Origin: CAWCAW01 sp963793645
GTDB lineage: Bacteria; Actinomycetota; Acidimicrobiia; Acidimicrobiales; UBA8190
Length of the DNA: 64,000 nucleotides
Assembly: GCA_963793645.1 (NCBI GenBank)
Contig: CAWCAW010000010.1
Location: 502,367 to 566,366 of the forward strand
Direction: 5' to 3'
The notes under the pieces: generated by a model
Databases searched by the model: none
Told to the model about the DNA's origin: nothing
Seen by the model: the letters and a program-made list of their open reading frames with translations, nothing else
Made by a program: the position numbers and the translations under genes
Part shown: piece after piece, positions 35,188 through 43,824 of the stretch
Numbering within the stretch: the first letter of the stretch is position 1
Layout of the letters: every line of letters starts with the position of its first letter

Positions 35188-35244
35188 AGACGAAGGTGCT
35201 TCAAGCTTGAGGTGTGAGCCAACAATCAAAAAGCACCTTCGTCT
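35188..35244 (+). promoter_or_regulatory. 14-bp inverted repeat around the ISL3 transposase start
   Basis: AGACGAAGGTGCTT (35188-35201) and AAGCACCTTCGTCT (35231-35244) are perfect inverted copies, with the GTG start (35214) in the 29-base loop. In RNA from upstream promoters this hairpin would hold the start region, a known way for IS elements to limit transposase made by read-through. The role here is inferred. Confidence 0.6.
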
Positions 35245-36031
35245 TCACGCACCCTAACGAGATTCTTGAGGCCCTGGTGGGTCTCAAAGATGTCCGGGTC
35301 CTGCATTACCAACGCCACGGGCCCAATGTGGAGCTGATGATCGAGCAGGTCATCGACGGGGTCCGATGTCCGAGCTGCGGGGAACGGGCCCAGGTCAAAG
35401 AACGTCCGGTGGTGCACTACGTCGACCTTCCCGTCTACGGGACAGCCATGGCACTGGCCTGGAAGAAGCACCGCATGCGCTGTGCGAATCCCCTCTGCCC
35501 GAGACGGACCTGGGTGTTATCCGATCACCGCATCGCGGCCAGAATTGTCTGCTCACGACCAGGGCGGCCAAGTGGGCCACGGTCCAGGTCGGCAGTGGCC
35601 GGACCGTCTCTGAAGTGGCCGGTGAGCTCGACTGTGACTGGCACACGGTCAACGACGCTGTCACCACCTACGGCAGCGCCCTTTTGACCGCCGATCGCAG
35701 ACGTCTCAACCAGACCACCGCCATAGGGCTCGATGAGACATCGTTCGTCAGACAGGGCTCACACCATCACACCAACTACGCCACGACGGTCGCCGACGTC
35801 GAGAACCATCAGATCATCGATATCCTCCCGAGCCGCAAATTCGACGACGTGGCGGGCTGGATCGACAAACAGCCCCAGGCCTGGAAAGAGCGCATCTGTT
35901 ACGGGGCCCTGGACATGTCGGTGACCTACGCGGCGGTGTACACGGTCATGCTGCCCAGAGCCCGACAGGTGGTCGATCCTTTTCACGCCGTCTCGCTCGC
36001 CAACCGCTGCCTCGACGCCATCCGCCGCCGC
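35214..36031 (+). pseudogene. ISL3-family transposase, frameshifted and truncated at the junction
   Basis: An ISL3-type transposase. The N-terminus holds the zinc-binding part (VRCPSCGERAQ ... CANPLCPRRTWVLSDHRI). Near 35543 one A is missing (AGAATT for AGAAATT), and the sequence goes on in another frame: NCLLTTRAAKWATVQVG, then the first catalytic Asp in AIGLDETSFVR and the second in YGALDMSVTYAAV, and VVDPFHAVSLANRCLDAIRRR. It ends abruptly there, about two thirds of the normal ~410 residues. After 36031 the frame is unrelated sequence with a chance stop at 36064. The rest of the element and its right end are missing. Confidence 0.88.
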
Positions 36032-36044
36032 GCCGACAAAAGCG
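36024..36044. other. junction between actinobacterial-type and acidobacterial-type sequence
   Basis: Transposase similarity ends at about 36031 on the plus strand. Flippase similarity on the minus strand ends at about 36038. Both frames read through the same few bases, so no linker separates them. Base composition, codon use and gene content change here and stay changed. This is either an assembly join or a rearrangement; see findings. Confidence 0.8.
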
Positions 36045-36190
36045 CCGTAGTTCGAGGCCCCTAGAGATCGGGCGATGACCGTAAAATAGGCGGCTTGGAT
36101 GCTTAACTTGAGTCCCTGCCCAAGGAACATCCAGACTGTGTTGCGCGCCAGAGGACTTTTGCGCAGCGCCAATGCTAGTCGTGAGAGCAT
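36032..36190 (-). pseudogene. Wzx-type polysaccharide flippase, N-terminal fragment
   Basis: About 51 residues from ATG 36190: MLSRLALALRKSPLARNTVW, then FLGQGLKLSIQAAYFTVIARSLGASNYGAF. This is the typical first helix and R-S-L-G-A-x-x-Y-G-x-F motif of MATE/MVF-type O-antigen flippases. The rest of the gene is cut off at the junction. It would carry lipid-linked sugar repeat units across the inner membrane as the last step before polymerisation, and it fits the exopolysaccharide operon to its right. Confidence 0.8.
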
Positions 36191-36402
36191 TGGGACTCGA
36201 TCGCGTCTCGCGTAACCAACAAACAATTCTCGAATTTACGCAGGTCCATTTGCGCAAACCCATCCGCCGCGTTCGTCTCGTATTCTGGCAGCGTGAGATC
36301 AGCAGTTCGGACCCAGTTCCCTTCGCTCTTTAACCGTCTGAACAAATGATGGCCGATGAGGCTCCCCGCATCAGTAACCAGGATTCGTTTCAGAGTTTTC
36401 AT
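36175..36402 (-). pseudogene. NAD-dependent epimerase remnant (GDP-mannose 3,5-epimerase-like N-terminus)
   Basis: A 75-codon frame starting at ATG 36402, which overlaps the WecG stop by ATGA. KRILVTDAGSLIGHHLFRRLKSEG corresponds to the Rossmann start of SDR epimerases, and WVRTADLTLPEYETNAADGF, DLRKFENCL recalls GDP-mannose 3,5-epimerase. The normal G-x-G-G-F-I-G is changed to DAGSLIG, so cofactor binding is likely lost. The rest of the ~320-residue enzyme is missing and the frame runs straight into the flippase start. It looks like a decayed gene kept in the operon by position. Confidence 0.7.
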
Positions 36403-37256
36403 GTGATCGATGACTCTCCCGAAGAATTCGTCGCTACAACGTGGACGGTCTCGGTCCGCGATTTTGCATGCAGCAGTTCCAGGCAAACAAACCAAACTGT
36501 TTTGGGGATGGTAACTAGATAGCGCTTCCATAGACGGCGCGGCTCGGAGACGAGCCGAAATAACCACTCAAAACCGTGTTCTCGCATCCATGCAGGGGCA
36601 CGGCGCAGTTTGCCAGAGTTCATGTCAAACGCTGCGCCCACACCCAGCATCACGCGTACTTTCAGATTGTGACGGTGAGCGTACATCCACTTTTCTTGTT
36701 TTGGTGTGCTCAGTCCGACCCACAGCACATCCGGCGAGACTCGGTGGACGGCGAGGGCTAGCTCTCGCTCTTCGTCTTCGGTAAGCGGGCGAAAGGGTGG
36801 TGTGTAGGTGCCCGCAATCACGATTCCGTATTTTTCCTGGAGCGTGTTTGCAAGTCCTTCGGCCACGCCGAGTGCCCCGCCGTAGAAGAAGTGACGGTAT
36901 GCCTTTCCGGTTTCGCGACAGAACTCGTCCATCAATTCGGCTCCGCAAACGCGCTGCCGCAGGGGGTAGCCTTTCTGACGGCCGAGCCAAACCAACGGCA
37001 TTCCATCGGGCACAACCAGGTCAGCCGCGTTTAAGACTTTATGAAAACTCTTGTCTTGTCGCGATTCGGCGATTCCGTGCATGCCTGTTACCGCGACGAA
37101 ACGCGGTATAAATTGTGGATCATCTATCCAAGAACGCAAACATCTCACTGCGTCAGTCATTTGGACGGCGTCCACACGGACGCCGAGAACCTGAAAACTA
37201 GGAGGCATGTGAGTTGCTCCGAGCAGCTTGAGAAAAGAGAGTGAGGCCTCGGGCAC
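36399..37256 (-). CDS. WecG/TagA/CpsF family glycosyltransferase
   Basis: A 285-residue GT26 enzyme. It has VDAVQMTDAVRCLRSWI, then FVAVTGMHGIAES, AADLVVPDGMPLVWLGR (the conserved D-G-x-P-L-V), FFYGGALGVAEGLANTL, and VSPDVLWVGLSTPKQEKWM, the family signature. GVGAAFDMNSGKLRRAPAWM, EWLFRLVSEPRRLWKRYL closes it. It adds a sugar (often ManNAc- or UDP-hexose-derived) to undecaprenyl-linked acceptor on the cytoplasmic face, the step after WbaP-type priming. Met at 37208 (MPPSFQVLGV) is an alternative start. It is part of the minus-strand operon, with 49 bases to the transferase gene upstream. Confidence 0.92.
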   Translation of the reverse strand: MPEASLSFLKLLGATHMPPSFQVLGVRVDAVQMTDAVRCLRSWIDDPQFIPRFVAVTGMHGIAESRQDKSFHKVLNAADLVVPDGMPLVWLGRQKGYPLRQRVCGAELMDEFCRETGKAYRHFFYGGALGVAEGLANTLQEKYGIVIAGTYTPPFRPLTEDEERELALAVHRVSPDVLWVGLSTPKQEKWMYAHRHNLKVRVMLGVGAAFDMNSGKLRRAPAWMREHGFEWLFRLVSEPRRLWKRYLVTIPKTVWFVCLELLHAKSRTETVHVVATNSSGESSIT

Positions 37257-37305
37257 GGTGTGCGTATTGTGCCGAGGGCGTAATTCGTCGAGGAGATCGC
37301 TGTTT

Positions 37306-38757
37306 CTAACCGGCGCCCGAACCCCTAAAAACGGCGGGGATCGTCAGCGCCAGAATTTTTATGTCCAGCCAAAACGACCATCGGTCGATGTACTGCATAT
37401 CCAAAACCATCCATTGCTCAAACGGGATGGTGTTGCGGCCATGAATCTGCCAAAGACAAGTGATTCCCGGAAGTACACTGAAACGCCGGCGTTGCCAATC
37501 CTCGCTGAAAAACTGATAGTCGCGTACCGACATGGCCCTCGGACCGACCAGGCTCATATCCCCATTCAACACGTTAAACAGCTGCGGCAATTCGTCGATA
37601 CTCGTCTTGCGCAGCACCTTACCGATGGGAGTTATTCTGGGATCATTCTTGATCTTGAATGCCGGCCCGGTCATTTCGTTTAAATGCGACAGGCTCTCCT
37701 GAATGCTCTCTGCCGCGGGAACCATGGTGCGGAATTTGAACATCGTAAATTGTCGTTTGTTCAAACCGACCCGTCGCTGCTTGAACAACACCGGACCAGG
37801 AGAACTCAGTTTGATCATTATCGCCACGACCAGAAACAGCGGCGAAAGTACGATGAGCAATGCGAACGACCCAACAACATCGAGCAATCGCTTCAGCAGC
37901 AACTGCCATGCTTCAATTCCGCCACTGATTGGCAGAATCTGCGAATCACCGTCGGTGAGCTCGGTTCGCGGTCGAGCCAATTTCAGGCCGAAAATGTTGT
38001 TATCAAAACGCAGCAGGATGCCGTGGCGTTCAGCGAGCTTGGCCATTTGCGCGGCGCGCTCGTAGAAAGACCGGAGCGGCAAGAAGATCGCCACCTCATC
38101 CACAACTGTGTTTCTAAGGAATTCCGGCAATCCCTCATAGCTGCAGGCAAGCGAATAGCCAGTTGCCTTGAAGTTGTCAAGACCTGGCCAATTGTCGTCC
38201 ACAAATCCAAGAATCCGATACCCACGTTCTGGGATGGCCTCAACCCTTCGACCGAATTCGATGGCCCGTGCATTCGTCCCCAGTACCAACACATGATGCA
38301 AATTGCGCCCGCGTTTGCGAATCGCGCCGAGTATGGTGCGCAGCGCTAACCGTGTCGCAACTAGCAGAAGCGTCCCTATCGTCCAGAATGCGACAAGGAA
38401 GTAAGGCGTCATGACCGAAATGAAGAGGAGTTTGCCCTCGCACCACAGGCACGCAGTGGAAAGCGTCATTGCGCGCAAGATCTCGCCAGCCTCCGCGGTC
38501 TTGGTCGACAACCGTTTCGATTGATAGAGCCCGCACAAGGAACAAATGCCGTGGCACATCAGAATGGCGATGGCAAAAAATACGCAACTCGACAGACGGA
38601 CTTTGCTCGCAAACAAACTCGCGATGGTCACCCAGCGGCCCGAGTTCAGGCTGAGAGCGGCTGCCAGTCCGAAGGAAACCATGATCAGCGCGATGTCGGT
38701 CACCCGCAAAGCATGAAAGACAATCGCACGCATAATTTCTTGTATTCTTGGTCCCAT
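37306..38757 (-). CDS. undecaprenyl-phosphate sugar phosphotransferase (WbaP/EpsE-like)
   Basis: A 483-residue polyprenyl glycosylphosphotransferase. Four N-terminal membrane segments (VTDIALIMVSFGLAAAL, FFAIAILMCHGICSLCG, LLFISVMTPYFLVAFWTIGTLLLVA) precede a CoA-binding-like domain (HVLVLGTNARAIEFGRRV). The fifth segment is VVGSFALLIVLSPLFLVVAIMI. The catalytic C-terminal domain has GPVLFKQRRVGLNKRQFTMFKFRTM, KTSIDELPQLFNVLNGDMSLVGPRAM and PGITCLWQIHGRN. It starts exopolysaccharide synthesis by moving a sugar-1-phosphate onto undecaprenyl phosphate. It is complete. Confidence 0.93.
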   Translation of the reverse strand: MGPRIQEIMRAIVFHALRVTDIALIMVSFGLAAALSLNSGRWVTIASLFASKVRLSSCVFFAIAILMCHGICSLCGLYQSKRLSTKTAEAGEILRAMTLSTACLWCEGKLLFISVMTPYFLVAFWTIGTLLLVATRLALRTILGAIRKRGRNLHHVLVLGTNARAIEFGRRVEAIPERGYRILGFVDDNWPGLDNFKATGYSLACSYEGLPEFLRNTVVDEVAIFLPLRSFYERAAQMAKLAERHGILLRFDNNIFGLKLARPRTELTDGDSQILPISGGIEAWQLLLKRLLDVVGSFALLIVLSPLFLVVAIMIKLSSPGPVLFKQRRVGLNKRQFTMFKFRTMVPAAESIQESLSHLNEMTGPAFKIKNDPRITPIGKVLRKTSIDELPQLFNVLNGDMSLVGPRAMSVRDYQFFSEDWQRRRFSVLPGITCLWQIHGRNTIPFEQWMVLDMQYIDRWSFWLDIKILALTIPAVFRGSGAG

Positions 38758-38793
38758 TTTGATTGTGCCCCAGGAAGGTCAAATCTGAACGAA

Positions 38794-39426
38794 CTAAGCA
38801 CGCTCGATTGCAAATCCTTCAATCCGTATCGCCACTGATTTCCGGATGAGGTCTACGGAAATAATCAAACTCTTGTCGTTCTTGATGGCCGTCAAGATGC
38901 CCTGAATTCCATTCAACGCGCCACCACGAATGCGAACAGTTTCGCCGACCGGAATGAACTCATGCGGTTCCAGGGGTATTCGCTGATCGATGATTTCTTG
39001 GAGGTTTTCAATCTGCTCGTCCGGAACAGGCGTCCCGCCACCCGGTGCGCCGGCGATCCTGATCACTCCATTGGTTCGTAGAACGCCCACTCGCGATTCA
39101 ACTGTCGGAGGGATTCGAACAAATACGTATTGCGAGAACAACGGCACCTCGATCCATTGCTGTCGGTCGCTCCACTGTCGCCGTTCGCGGTACAACGGAA
39201 GAAAACTGAGCATCCCCTTCTCAATAAGCCCCAAGCTGACTTTCTTTTCGTGGCGAGAACGAGTTTGCACTGCGAACCAAGAAGAGTTGCCAGCGAGGAG
39301 TTGGGAGTTTTGCAACTGTCGTTCTGTTTTTAGGCTACTTTGGATCGCTAGGGACATAGCTCCGCCATTCTGAGTCACATTTGCTGGGGAAGTTTGTAAA
39401 GTGTTGCCCGTCCTACTTTTGGGCAA
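38794..39426 (-). CDS. NusG-family antiterminator (UpxY/RfaH-like)
   Basis: A 210-residue NusG paralogue. The N-terminal NGN domain is SSWFAVQTRSRHEKKVSLGLIEKGMLSFLPLYRERRQW, with VPLFSQYVFVRIPP and VLRTNGVIRIAG. The C-terminal KOW domain has EFIPVGETVRIRGGALNGIQGIL. Such operon-specific NusG proteins help polymerase read through long polysaccharide operons, and its place inside the EPS operon suggests that use. Met at 39357 (MSLAIQSS) is another start. A ~23-residue N-terminal extension before it is unlike NusG. Confidence 0.9.
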   Translation of the reverse strand: MPKSRTGNTLQTSPANVTQNGGAMSLAIQSSLKTERQLQNSQLLAGNSSWFAVQTRSRHEKKVSLGLIEKGMLSFLPLYRERRQWSDRQQWIEVPLFSQYVFVRIPPTVESRVGVLRTNGVIRIAGAPGGGTPVPDEQIENLQEIIDQRIPLEPHEFIPVGETVRIRGGALNGIQGILTAIKNDKSLIISVDLIRKSVAIRIEGFAIERA

Positions 39427-39429
39427 CGA

Positions 39430-40191
39430 CTAAATTCGTTTGTACAACGCGCCGGGAATCGGAAACGTCCGATTGTTCAATACCGCTCCCAACACGGGAA
39501 TTCCTGCGCTTCGCAGGCTTTCAGCGACACGCTGAGCTGCCTCACGCCGAGTCTGATTCGCTTCCAAGACCAGCACGACGCCGTCAGTTAGCCGACCGAA
39601 GACCAGGGCATCGGCATACGCATTAAACGGAGGAACATCAATCAGCAAGTAATCGAATTCGCTCCGGAGCTCCGCGATTCTTTCCTTCATCCGATCGCTA
39701 TTGAGAAGGTTCAAGGAGTCCTTGCCGAGCGAGCCCGAGGAGAGCAGCCAGAGGCTTTGCCCCCCCACTTGTTTGGCAAACCCCCGAATCGGTCCGACTT
39801 GCCGCAGGGAATCCGTTAAACCATGATGATTGTCGATGCCAAACACTCCCGGCAGCGATGGTGTCCGAAAGTTTCCCTCCACCAGACAAACGGAGCCGCG
39901 AATCGTTTCCGAAAGTAACTCCGCCGTCAGGGCACACAAACGGCTGCTGCCATTTGCCGAATCAATCGCCACAAACATGACGGCTTTTGGCGCGGGTTGG
40001 CCCGGGGCCAGAAACAATCGCTGAACCAGCTTCAAGGACTCCTCGCGGACCGCTGGCACTGCGGAGCTCACGTTCCCCGTCGCAGAGCGGGACCTGTCTC
40101 GCTCCGAGTTCCCGATTCCGGCGCCGGCTGGCGTTGCCACCGTGCCAAGGCCAATCTCGGCTTGCTGGAGCAGTTCAAAGTTCTTACTCAT
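39430..40191 (-). CDS. CpsD/CapB-type BY-kinase homologue with degenerate P-loop
   Basis: A 253-residue protein of the MinD-like CpsD/CapB group. It aligns from VMFVAIDSANGSSRLCALTAELL, but the Walker A G-K-[ST] is replaced (SANGSSR). The Walker A' Asp region is changed too (VCLVEGNFRTPSLPGVFG). Walker B (FDYLLIDVPPFNAYADAL) is kept. The C-terminal Tyr cluster of active BY-kinases is absent; only one Tyr remains (ALYKRI). It may be a pseudokinase or regulatory partner of the Wzz-type protein. The start overlaps the ATPase stop by four bases (ATGA). Confidence 0.85.
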   Translation of the reverse strand: MSKNFELLQQAEIGLGTVATPAGAGIGNSERDRSRSATGNVSSAVPAVREESLKLVQRLFLAPGQPAPKAVMFVAIDSANGSSRLCALTAELLSETIRGSVCLVEGNFRTPSLPGVFGIDNHHGLTDSLRQVGPIRGFAKQVGGQSLWLLSSGSLGKDSLNLLNSDRMKERIAELRSEFDYLLIDVPPFNAYADALVFGRLTDGVVLVLEANQTRREAAQRVAESLRSAGIPVLGAVLNNRTFPIPGALYKRI

Positions 40192-41510
40192 GGTTTCTCC
40201 CGCTGAGCCGTTAGCTCAAGGTCGGCTGGATTCTGTTCGCGCGCAGCATGAATTTCGGGTGCGACTTGCGGTAATGACGGAATTCGTACGACCTGACCTA
40301 CTCGAAGGCACCGGGGATCTTTAAGCAGAGGATTCAGTGCAAGAACTTCCGCCAGGAATTGCGCGTCATGGCGGCCCGCGTATACTTTGCCGAGGCCTGA
40401 CAGAGTGTCGTGCGGTTGGATGCGAATCGTAATTCCCTGCCAACTGGTTTGCGTGTCCCGGACGGATGTCCTTTGGTTCATGCCGGATGCAACTCTCCGG
40501 TCCGTTTCCTCTGGGGACTTCGCTTCGATCCGCGCTTCCGCCCGCTTTGATTCAACCGCCCGATAGGCTGGCCAACCGAGCAAAACCAAAAGGGCCGCAA
40601 CAGCGGTTGCGCGAAGCTGCCACTTGGCAGAGGAAAATATTGCTCGAGGCCCTGCGGATGAAAAGACCGGCCGGCCGGTTTTCCTAGCTGGTAAGAGGAG
40701 GCCCTCCAGATCAAGGTCTTCGATGGTTTCTTGGACGATTTCTACGTCTACGGTCTGCCGCTTCAGTGCGCAACATAGAGACATGGCGTTAAAGCACAGA
40801 TTGTTGATGTTGCGCGGGATTCCGCCCGAGTCAACCGCAATCAGGGCGAACGCTTCCCGGGTAAACAGTGATTTCCCGGCCGGAAGCCCCGCGACGTGTA
40901 GACGATGTTCGATATATTTCCTGGTCTCCTCGGCATTGAGCGGGGCGAGCCGTGCCACGATCGAGATGCGCTGTTGTAGCTGGGTGAGACCCTCCGATGT
41001 CAGCTTGTTGGCCAGTTGCGGTTGGCCGGCTAAAACGACGTGCATTAATTTCTTGTTTGCTGTTTCGAAATTGGAAAGCATTCGTATGAGTTCAAGTACT
41101 GGCTTGTCCAGGTTTTGCGCTTCGTCGATGATCACCACGACTTGCCGGCCTTGCCGTGATTCGCGAACTAGATATTCGTTTAACTTGATGTGCATCCGCG
41201 TGAGATCGCTGGCATCGTCCTCGATTCCCAAGTCAGTGAGCAAAGCGCTTAAGAATTCTCGCGGTCCACACAGTGTTTGAAACAAGAATGCGGTTCTTGC
41301 GGTCCCCTTGAGCATCTGCAACAGGTCGAACAAAAGCGTCGTCTTGCCCATTCCCGGTTCTGCAATCAACGCCGTGAATCCCCGTCCGGATAGGATCCCG
41401 TGCATTACCGACGCCAGTGCCTCCCGGTGAGTCGGGCTAAAAAATAGAAAAGCGGGATCGGGCGTCACTCCGAACGGCTGCTTGGCGAGATCGTAGTACT
41501 TGAGAAGCAT
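40188..41510 (-). CDS. ExeA/GspA-type AAA ATPase with C-terminal LysM-like domain
   Basis: A 440-residue ATPase. MLLKYYDLAKQPFGVTPDPAF is the usual start. Walker A at ~50-58 is AEPGMGKTTLLFDLL, Walker B at ~120-130 is VVVIIDEAQNLD, and sensor residues are in VVLAGQPQLANKL. A membrane segment at ~290-312 (TAVAALLVLLGWPAYRAV) leads to a periplasmic part ending in a LysM-like domain (QPHDTLSGLGKVYAG, LRVGQVVRIPSL). It is a common partner in acidobacterial and deltaproteobacterial EPS loci, probably linking ATP use to the cell wall or export machine. The next gene downstream overlaps by four bases. Confidence 0.9.
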   Translation of the reverse strand: MLLKYYDLAKQPFGVTPDPAFLFFSPTHREALASVMHGILSGRGFTALIAEPGMGKTTLLFDLLQMLKGTARTAFLFQTLCGPREFLSALLTDLGIEDDASDLTRMHIKLNEYLVRESRQGRQVVVIIDEAQNLDKPVLELIRMLSNFETANKKLMHVVLAGQPQLANKLTSEGLTQLQQRISIVARLAPLNAEETRKYIEHRLHVAGLPAGKSLFTREAFALIAVDSGGIPRNINNLCFNAMSLCCALKRQTVDVEIVQETIEDLDLEGLLLPARKTGRPVFSSAGPRAIFSSAKWQLRATAVAALLVLLGWPAYRAVESKRAEARIEAKSPEETDRRVASGMNQRTSVRDTQTSWQGITIRIQPHDTLSGLGKVYAGRHDAQFLAEVLALNPLLKDPRCLRVGQVVRIPSLPQVAPEIHAAREQNPADLELTAQREKP

Positions 41511-41515
41511 TTGTG

Positions 41516-43023
41516 CTATGCCACCTGCCTGGGAACTGCCGCAAGCACAGTGATTTTGAGCATGTCCTCGACCTCATCCGGCGTTCGAAACGATGGATCC
41601 ATAAATTCCGCCAGGTACCCTGCCGCCATTCCGCCCAGTACTGCGAGAAACAGCCCGACCAACATGATCAACAACGGGTTGTAGGCAGGTAATACCGGCA
41701 CGTAAGCCGGAACCGCAATCGCCACATTGGCGATCCGTTTCTCGTCAAGCGCGTCGGAGGTGCGTTCTTGTTCCGCTTATTTAGATACAGTAGGTAATTC
41801 CCTTCGTTTGCTTTGGCTTCGCGCAGCAGGGCGCCCTGTTTCACTGCTTTCACGTCCAGACTCACCATTTCCGATTGCATCCCGTGAATGGTGTTCGACA
41901 ATGCGGCAGCGGTGGCCTGTTCGGAGGCAAGATCGGCTTCCGTCTTGGCCTGATCTTGCCGCAGATATTCAAACGTCGTATCGCGATCGGTCGTCTTATT
42001 TACATATTTGGCCTGTTCCGCCCGGGTAATTGCCTCTTTGGTTTGCGCGATTTCTTGTTCCGTTTCTTTGACGAGGGGATAGGATGGATCGTATTTCATT
42101 AACAGCTGGGTGCGCTTGAGATCTAAAGTCAAAAGCGACGATTGTAGCTGCTCAACCAACATGATTGCGGAAATGGACGCTTCCGCTGTCGAAGATCGCG
42201 GCGGAGTAACTGCCATCTGTTTCTTCAAGTTCTCGATGCGCTGTTGGTCGGCAGCAATCGCCTGATGCGCACGATAGAGACTTGCCTGGGCATTGACCAA
42301 TTGCTCAGCCATGTCCGTACGCAATATCTCGGGTGCAGCGATTCCCTCTGTCTTGCTGAAGTTGGCCAGCCGGCTCTCGGAATCGGCCAACGCTTGCTGG
42401 TATTTTGCCGTTTCCTGCGCGAAGAAATCGAAGGTCCCCGCGGGCCGTTGTAGTCGTAGGTGTTTCTCCAGATAAAGGTTTCCGAGAGTCTGCAGGACGC
42501 AGGCGGGAGTTTCCGGTGGACCAGATTTTGCATACTGCACATCAATCACGTGGGAGGTCTTCTGCGCCTCAACCTTGAGTTTCCTCGCTAGCGCCTTGAT
42601 TGCATGTTCTAAATCTTCGGCCTTTTTCACTTGCGGTTCCCGAAAATCAAACTTGTCCCAAAGAGAAGGATCTGGATTGGAAAGCTTGCAGATTTCGGCT
42701 ACTTCTCGCAGCATGTCTCGCCCCTGCAGGAGAGCAATCTCAGAGGCCACTTCATCGGCGGTGACCACGGTGTTGTTCCCGGCTGCAGCGTTCTGCTGTC
42801 CCGTCACAGTCGGATCCGAGCGCTCACGACCCACCACCACCTGCATTGTTGCCCTGTAGTAAGAGCTGGCCCATCCCCATGCCAATAAAGCGGCGAGTGC
42901 AGAGATCGAGCAGAAAGTGACGATAACGGGTCGGCGATTTCGAAATAGTGGTGCGAGCATGTCTCGGAAAGTCAGTTGGCGGTCTTCTCGACTGGCGATT
43001 TTCTTTTTCCCCAAATTGTCCAC
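41516..43023 (-). CDS. Wzz/GNVR-type polysaccharide chain-length determinant (single frameshift)
   Basis: A polysaccharide co-polymerase of about 502 residues. The N-terminal membrane helix (PVIVTFCSISALAALLAWGWA) is followed by the Wzz domain, a long coiled-coil region (~200-400: QQALADSESRLANFSKTEG, VEQLQSSLLTLDLKRTQLL) and the second helix (NPLLIMLVGLFLAVLGGMAAGYL). One base is missing at about 41773 (CGGAAC for CGGGAAC), which puts the last ~85 residues in another frame. With it restored the sequence reads NKREQERTSDALDEKRIANVA. It sets polymer length together with the kinase-like protein. Spacing to the ATPase is five bases. Confidence 0.88.
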
Positions 43024-43083
43024 TTAAACCTCCGGTTTCCAATTGCGCCACTGTTCAGAATCCATTCCGCTTATCTTGTTTTT

Positions 43084-43824
43084 TTAGTACACCCCGGAAG
43101 GAAATGGGCTGACTCCAATGCCGATTGAGTAGGGAACGTATTTCCTGAATTTTGTGATCGCCTTCTCCGGCACAAATATCATGTCCCCGGGCCGCAAGTG
43201 GACGTCTTCGCTGATGTTTTTCCCGTCTAGAAGATCCCTTATTTTCAGTTCCCGGACCTCGGCCCAGTTGGAGGAAACAGAGCGGTACAGAAATACCTGG
43301 GTTTTCGCGGTGGTCGCAAATCCACCTGCAACGGCGACCGCTTGTGTCACCGTAATGTCATAGCGCAAGTCGTACTGGCCGGGTTTTCCCACTTGGCCCA
43401 GAACGGTAAAAAACGGTTTTTGAAAATCCGTTAAATCGACATTCACAATTGGGTCGTGGAGGATCGTTGCGTATGCTTTTTTCACTGCTTCTACGACCTG
43501 CGGCACGGTCAGTCCTTGAATGTAGATGTTGCCGGCACTCTGCAGGGAAATGAAACCGTCGGGTTGCACAACCACTTTTTGATTCAGCTCGGGCGCGATG
43601 GGAAAGGAAAGTGACAGCACATCGTCGCGACAGATTTTGTAGCGAGGATATCTCTCTGTTGGTGCAACATGGTCGGCGTCGCCGCCCGCGGTAGCGGGTA
43701 CTGGGATGCCATGGCTACTCGCGGTGAGTGCAAGCTGCTGTTGCGCTGGCGCAGATCCCGAGAGGAAAACCAGCAGCAGGGGAATGCCAATCAATCCAAG
43801 AATCGAGAATCGAACTTCCTTCAT
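43084..43824 (-). CDS. Wza-type polysaccharide export protein
   Basis: A 246-residue secreted protein. The signal peptide is at ~6-28 (FSILGLIGIPLLLVFLSGSAPA). Poly_export domain: YKICRDDVLSLSFPIAPELN, QPDGFISLQSAGNIYIQGLTVPQV. SLBB-like part: FFTVLGQVGKPGQYDLRYDITVTQAVAVAGGF, LRPGDMIFVPEKAI. It lacks a lipobox Cys, and it is shorter than E. coli Wza, so it may form a periplasmic or partial outer-membrane channel with other parts. It is the first gene of the minus-strand operon; its promoter must lie in 43825-44258. Confidence 0.9.
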   Translation of the reverse strand: MKEVRFSILGLIGIPLLLVFLSGSAPAQQQLALTASSHGIPVPATAGGDADHVAPTERYPRYKICRDDVLSLSFPIAPELNQKVVVQPDGFISLQSAGNIYIQGLTVPQVVEAVKKAYATILHDPIVNVDLTDFQKPFFTVLGQVGKPGQYDLRYDITVTQAVAVAGGFATTAKTQVFLYRSVSSNWAEVRELKIRDLLDGKNISEDVHLRPGDMIFVPEKAITKFRKYVPYSIGIGVSPFPSGVY

